Notes under the pieces: generated by a model
The model's database searches: none
Told to the model about the DNA's origin: nothing
What the model saw: only the letters and a program-made list of their open reading frames with translations
Made by a program: the position numbers and the translations under genes
Origin: Candidatus Bilophila faecipullorum
GTDB lineage: Bacteria > Desulfobacterota > Desulfovibrionia > Desulfovibrionales > Desulfovibrionaceae
Assembly: GCA_944326695.1 (NCBI GenBank)
Contig: CALVEZ010000021.1
Span: 1 to 62,085 of the forward strand
Direction of reading: 5' to 3'
Length of the DNA: 62,085 bases
Shown here: piece by piece, positions 60,000 through 62,085 of the stretch
How positions within the stretch are numbered: the first letter of the stretch is position 1
How the letters are laid out: each line of letters starts with the position of its first letter

Positions 60000-62085
60000 A
60001 TGCAGCATGATCAGGCTCATACGACTCTCTTTGAAGTAAGCTGGGAAGTCTGCAACAAGGTGGGCGGCATTTACGCCGTCGTCAGCAGCAAGGCCCTTGA
60101 AGCCGTGGAGCATTACGGCGAGAATTATTACCTGCTCGGCCCCGATCTCGGGGACAACGCCGAATTTGAGGAAACGGACGAACCCTGCTGGAAAGCCCTG
60201 CGCGAAATCACCGCCCAGCGCAATCTGGCCTGCCGTTTCGGGCGCTGGGCCATTCCGGGAAGGCCGAAGGTCATTCTGGTGGACTTCCGGGACCGCTACA
60301 ATCAGGGGCAGCTTCTCTTCGAGCTGTGGAACCGCTACGGCGTGGATTCCATTTCCGGCGGCTGGGATTACGTGGAGCCGGTCATGTTCAGCACCGCCTG
60401 CGGGGAGGTCATTGAGGCGGCCTGCCAGACGCTGGCCGATCCCGCGGACGGCCCGGTGCTCGCGCACTTCCACGAATGGATGTGCGGGGGCGGGCTCCTC
60501 GCCCTCAAGCAGCGCGCGCCCTTCGTCGGCACGATCTTCACTACGCACGCCACCATGCTCGGGCGCTCAATGGCCGGATCGGGCTTCGACATCTACAAGC
60601 AGATGGCGCAGATCAACCCGAAGCACGAGGCGGGCGCGTACAACATCACGGCCAAGTGCTCGATGGAAACCGCCTCGGCGCGGGAAGCCGACTGCTTCAC
60701 CACGGTCAGCCGGATCACGGCGGACGAGGCCACGGTGTTTCTGGGCCGCTCGCCCGACGTGGTCACGCCCAACGGCCTCGACATGCGCGTCGTCCCCGAC
60801 TACGCCAAGGACCGTTCGGTTCCCGAGGGCTTCCGGGCGAAGATTCTGGACGCGGCGGAAAGGCTCCTGCGCCGCGAACTGGCCCCGGACACGCGGATTT
60901 TCATCATTTCCGGACGCTATGAACACCACAACAAGGGTATCGACGTTTTTCTGGAAGCGCTGGCGGGCGTCAACGAGGCCCTGCGCCAGTCCCAGACCAA
61001 CGTCCTCGCGCTGTGTGCGGTCATGGGCGGGCACAGCGGCGTGAACCCCGACGCCGTGAGCGGTGATCCGTCCCGGCCCTCGGATCAGGGCCCCTACTGG
61101 ATCAGCAGCCACCACGTCTACAACCAGCCGCAGGACCCCATCCTCAACGCCTGCCAGCGTCTCGGGCTGGACAACCGTCCGGAAAACCACGTGCAGGTGG
61201 TCTTTGTTCCGGCCCTGCTCAACGGGCGGGACGGCTTCCTGAATATGAAATACGAGGAAGTGCTCGCGGCCTGCGATCTCGGGGTCTTCCCCTCGTGGTA
61301 CGAGCCGTGGGGCTATACGCCGCAGGAGAGCGCCGCCCATTGCGTGCCTACGGTGACCACCGACTTGTCCGGCTTCGGCCTCTGGGTGCGCGAGGTGCAG
61401 GGGCACGAAAGCGGCGTGACGGTCCTTCCTCGCCGCCAGACTTCCTACGCCGACACGGTTTCCGCCCTGCGCGGCGTCCTTCTCGGCTACGCCTCCCTTG
61501 AGTCGGGCCAGCTCGCGCAGCGCCGGGTTTCCGTGCGTTCTCTGTCCGGCGCGTGCTCGTGGGAGCATTTTTATCCCTATTATTTACAGGCTTACGATCA
61601 GGCGCTCGACAAGGCCGTGGCGCGTGGGGCTCTGGGGGCCGCGCCGAGCAGCGCCTCGCTGACACGCGTTCTGGAAGCTACCATGTCCACCACGCCCACG
61701 CTGCATAGCTTTACCGCCGTGGCCGCGCTTCCCGAGCCCATTGGACGCCTGCGCGAACTGGCCCGCAACCTGTGGTGGGTCTGGCATCCCGAATGCCATG
61801 CGCTTTTCTCCGCCCTCCATCCCGAGGAGTGGGAGCGCAGCCGTCACAACCCGGTTTCCACCATCGAAACCGCCACGCCCTCGCGCCTGATCATCCTCGC
61901 GCACGAGCAGGCGTATTTGCGCCTCTACAAGGCCACGATGGAAGCCTTTGATACCTATATGGCCGCGCCCGTGCAGGATTTCGGCGTCCTCTCGCCGGAA
62001 CGTCCGCTGGCCTATTTCTCTACGGAGTACGGCCTGAGCGAGTGCCTGCCGATCTATTCCGGCGGCCTCGGCGTGCTTTCGGGCG
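60000..62085 (+). CDS. Glycogen synthase (GT3-like) fused to alpha-glucan phosphorylase (GT35), 3' end outside window
   Basis: The frame runs 695 codons from the ATG at 60000 (AAGGA upstream) to the window edge without a stop. The first 550 residues resemble eukaryotic-type GT3 glycogen synthase: FEVSWEVCNKVGGIYAVVSS at the start, H-F-H-E-W-M-C-G-G-G, T-T-H-A-T-M-L-G-R, V-T-P-N-G-L, and YEPWGYTPQE (about 434). From about residue 563 a second domain begins with R-E-L-A-R-N-L-W-W-V-W-H and continues AYFSTEYGLSECLPIYSGGL, which opens GT35 phosphorylases. Synthesis and phosphorolysis in one chain suggests balanced glycogen turnover. The gap to the GH57 gene is 62 bp. Confidence 0.9.
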   Translation, partial: MQHDQAHTTLFEVSWEVCNKVGGIYAVVSSKALEAVEHYGENYYLLGPDLGDNAEFEETDEPCWKALREITAQRNLACRFGRWAIPGRPKVILVDFRDRYNQGQLLFELWNRYGVDSISGGWDYVEPVMFSTACGEVIEAACQTLADPADGPVLAHFHEWMCGGGLLALKQRAPFVGTIFTTHATMLGRSMAGSGFDIYKQMAQINPKHEAGAYNITAKCSMETASAREADCFTTVSRITADEATVFLGRSPDVVTPNGLDMRVVPDYAKDRSVPEGFRAKILDAAERLLRRELAPDTRIFIISGRYEHHNKGIDVFLEALAGVNEALRQSQTNVLALCAVMGGHSGVNPDAVSGDPSRPSDQGPYWISSHHVYNQPQDPILNACQRLGLDNRPENHVQVVFVPALLNGRDGFLNMKYEEVLAACDLGVFPSWYEPWGYTPQESAAHCVPTVTTDLSGFGLWVREVQGHESGVTVLPRRQTSYADTVSALRGVLLGYASLESGQLAQRRVSVRSLSGACSWEHFYPYYLQAYDQALDKAVARGALGAAPSSASLTRVLEATMSTTPTLHSFTAVAALPEPIGRLRELARNLWWVWHPECHALFSALHPEEWERSRHNPVSTIETATPSRLIILAHEQAYLRLYKATMEAFDTYMAAPVQDFGVLSPERPLAYFSTEYGLSECLPIYSGGLGVLSG

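Overview
The window looks like a chromosomal segment of a GC-rich Desulfovibrionaceae-type bacterium, possibly Bilophila-like. This is inferred from the gene mix: a complete urease locus, an Fe-S/molybdopterin respiratory operon, a sigma-54 regulator, a type III secretion effector with its chaperone, a large cyclic beta-glucan synthase, and an alpha-glucan operon ending in a glycogen synthase-phosphorylase fusion. No rRNA, tRNA or cas gene was seen.

Layout: 1-2000 holds a decayed mobile-element cassette (DUF3150-like and CobT-like VWA remnants). 2007-6650 (minus) holds a CesT-type chaperone and a 1221-residue putative secreted effector with a C-terminal HD-type phosphodiesterase-like segment, behind a structured leader. 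6651-9720 (minus) is a sigma-54 activator cut in two by a (CT)35.5 tract that leaves its halves out of frame. Divergent to it is an exported amidohydrolase (9943-12786) with a near-consensus sigma-54 promoter. 13232-20674 holds a YiiX-like hydrolase and a molybdopterin oxidoreductase operon whose last gene is interrupted by one in-frame UGA in a U-x-x-C context (selenoprotein candidate). 21263-28482 is an amine or amino-acid catabolic operon: racemase, RidA, a three-subunit HcnABC-like dehydrogenase, a Na+/solute symporter and a microprotein, with an IclR regulator. 28981-37740 encodes a cyclic beta-1,2-glucan synthase. 38401-42622 holds small and transport genes. 42779-51961 (minus) is ureABC, ureEFG, ureD, a urea transporter, an ammonium transporter and a two-gene FluC fluoride channel. 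52562-53950 is a CHASE-type diguanylate cyclase. 55330 to the right edge (plus) is a debranching enzyme, a GT4 transferase, a GH57 enzyme and the GT3-GT35 fusion, which runs off the window.

The genes suggest a host-associated anaerobe that imports and splits urea, handles the ammonia, exports fluoride (a urease inhibitor), stores alpha-glucan, makes periplasmic glucans and may inject effectors into host cells. Two simple-sequence tracts, (CT)35.5 inside the regulator and (TTCC)10 upstream of the catabolic operon, are contingency-locus candidates.

The long intergenic regions share an odd architecture. Direct repeats of about 19-32 nt, different in sequence at each locus, recur with a pitch of 60 or 61 bp. 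They occur as pairs, as a three-unit set at 42.0 kb and as about eleven degenerate units at 54.1-54.7 kb. That is the geometry of type I-E/I-F CRISPR arrays, with no cas gene nearby. I flag this as the most unusual non-coding signal, with the caveat that 60-column display favours noticing it.
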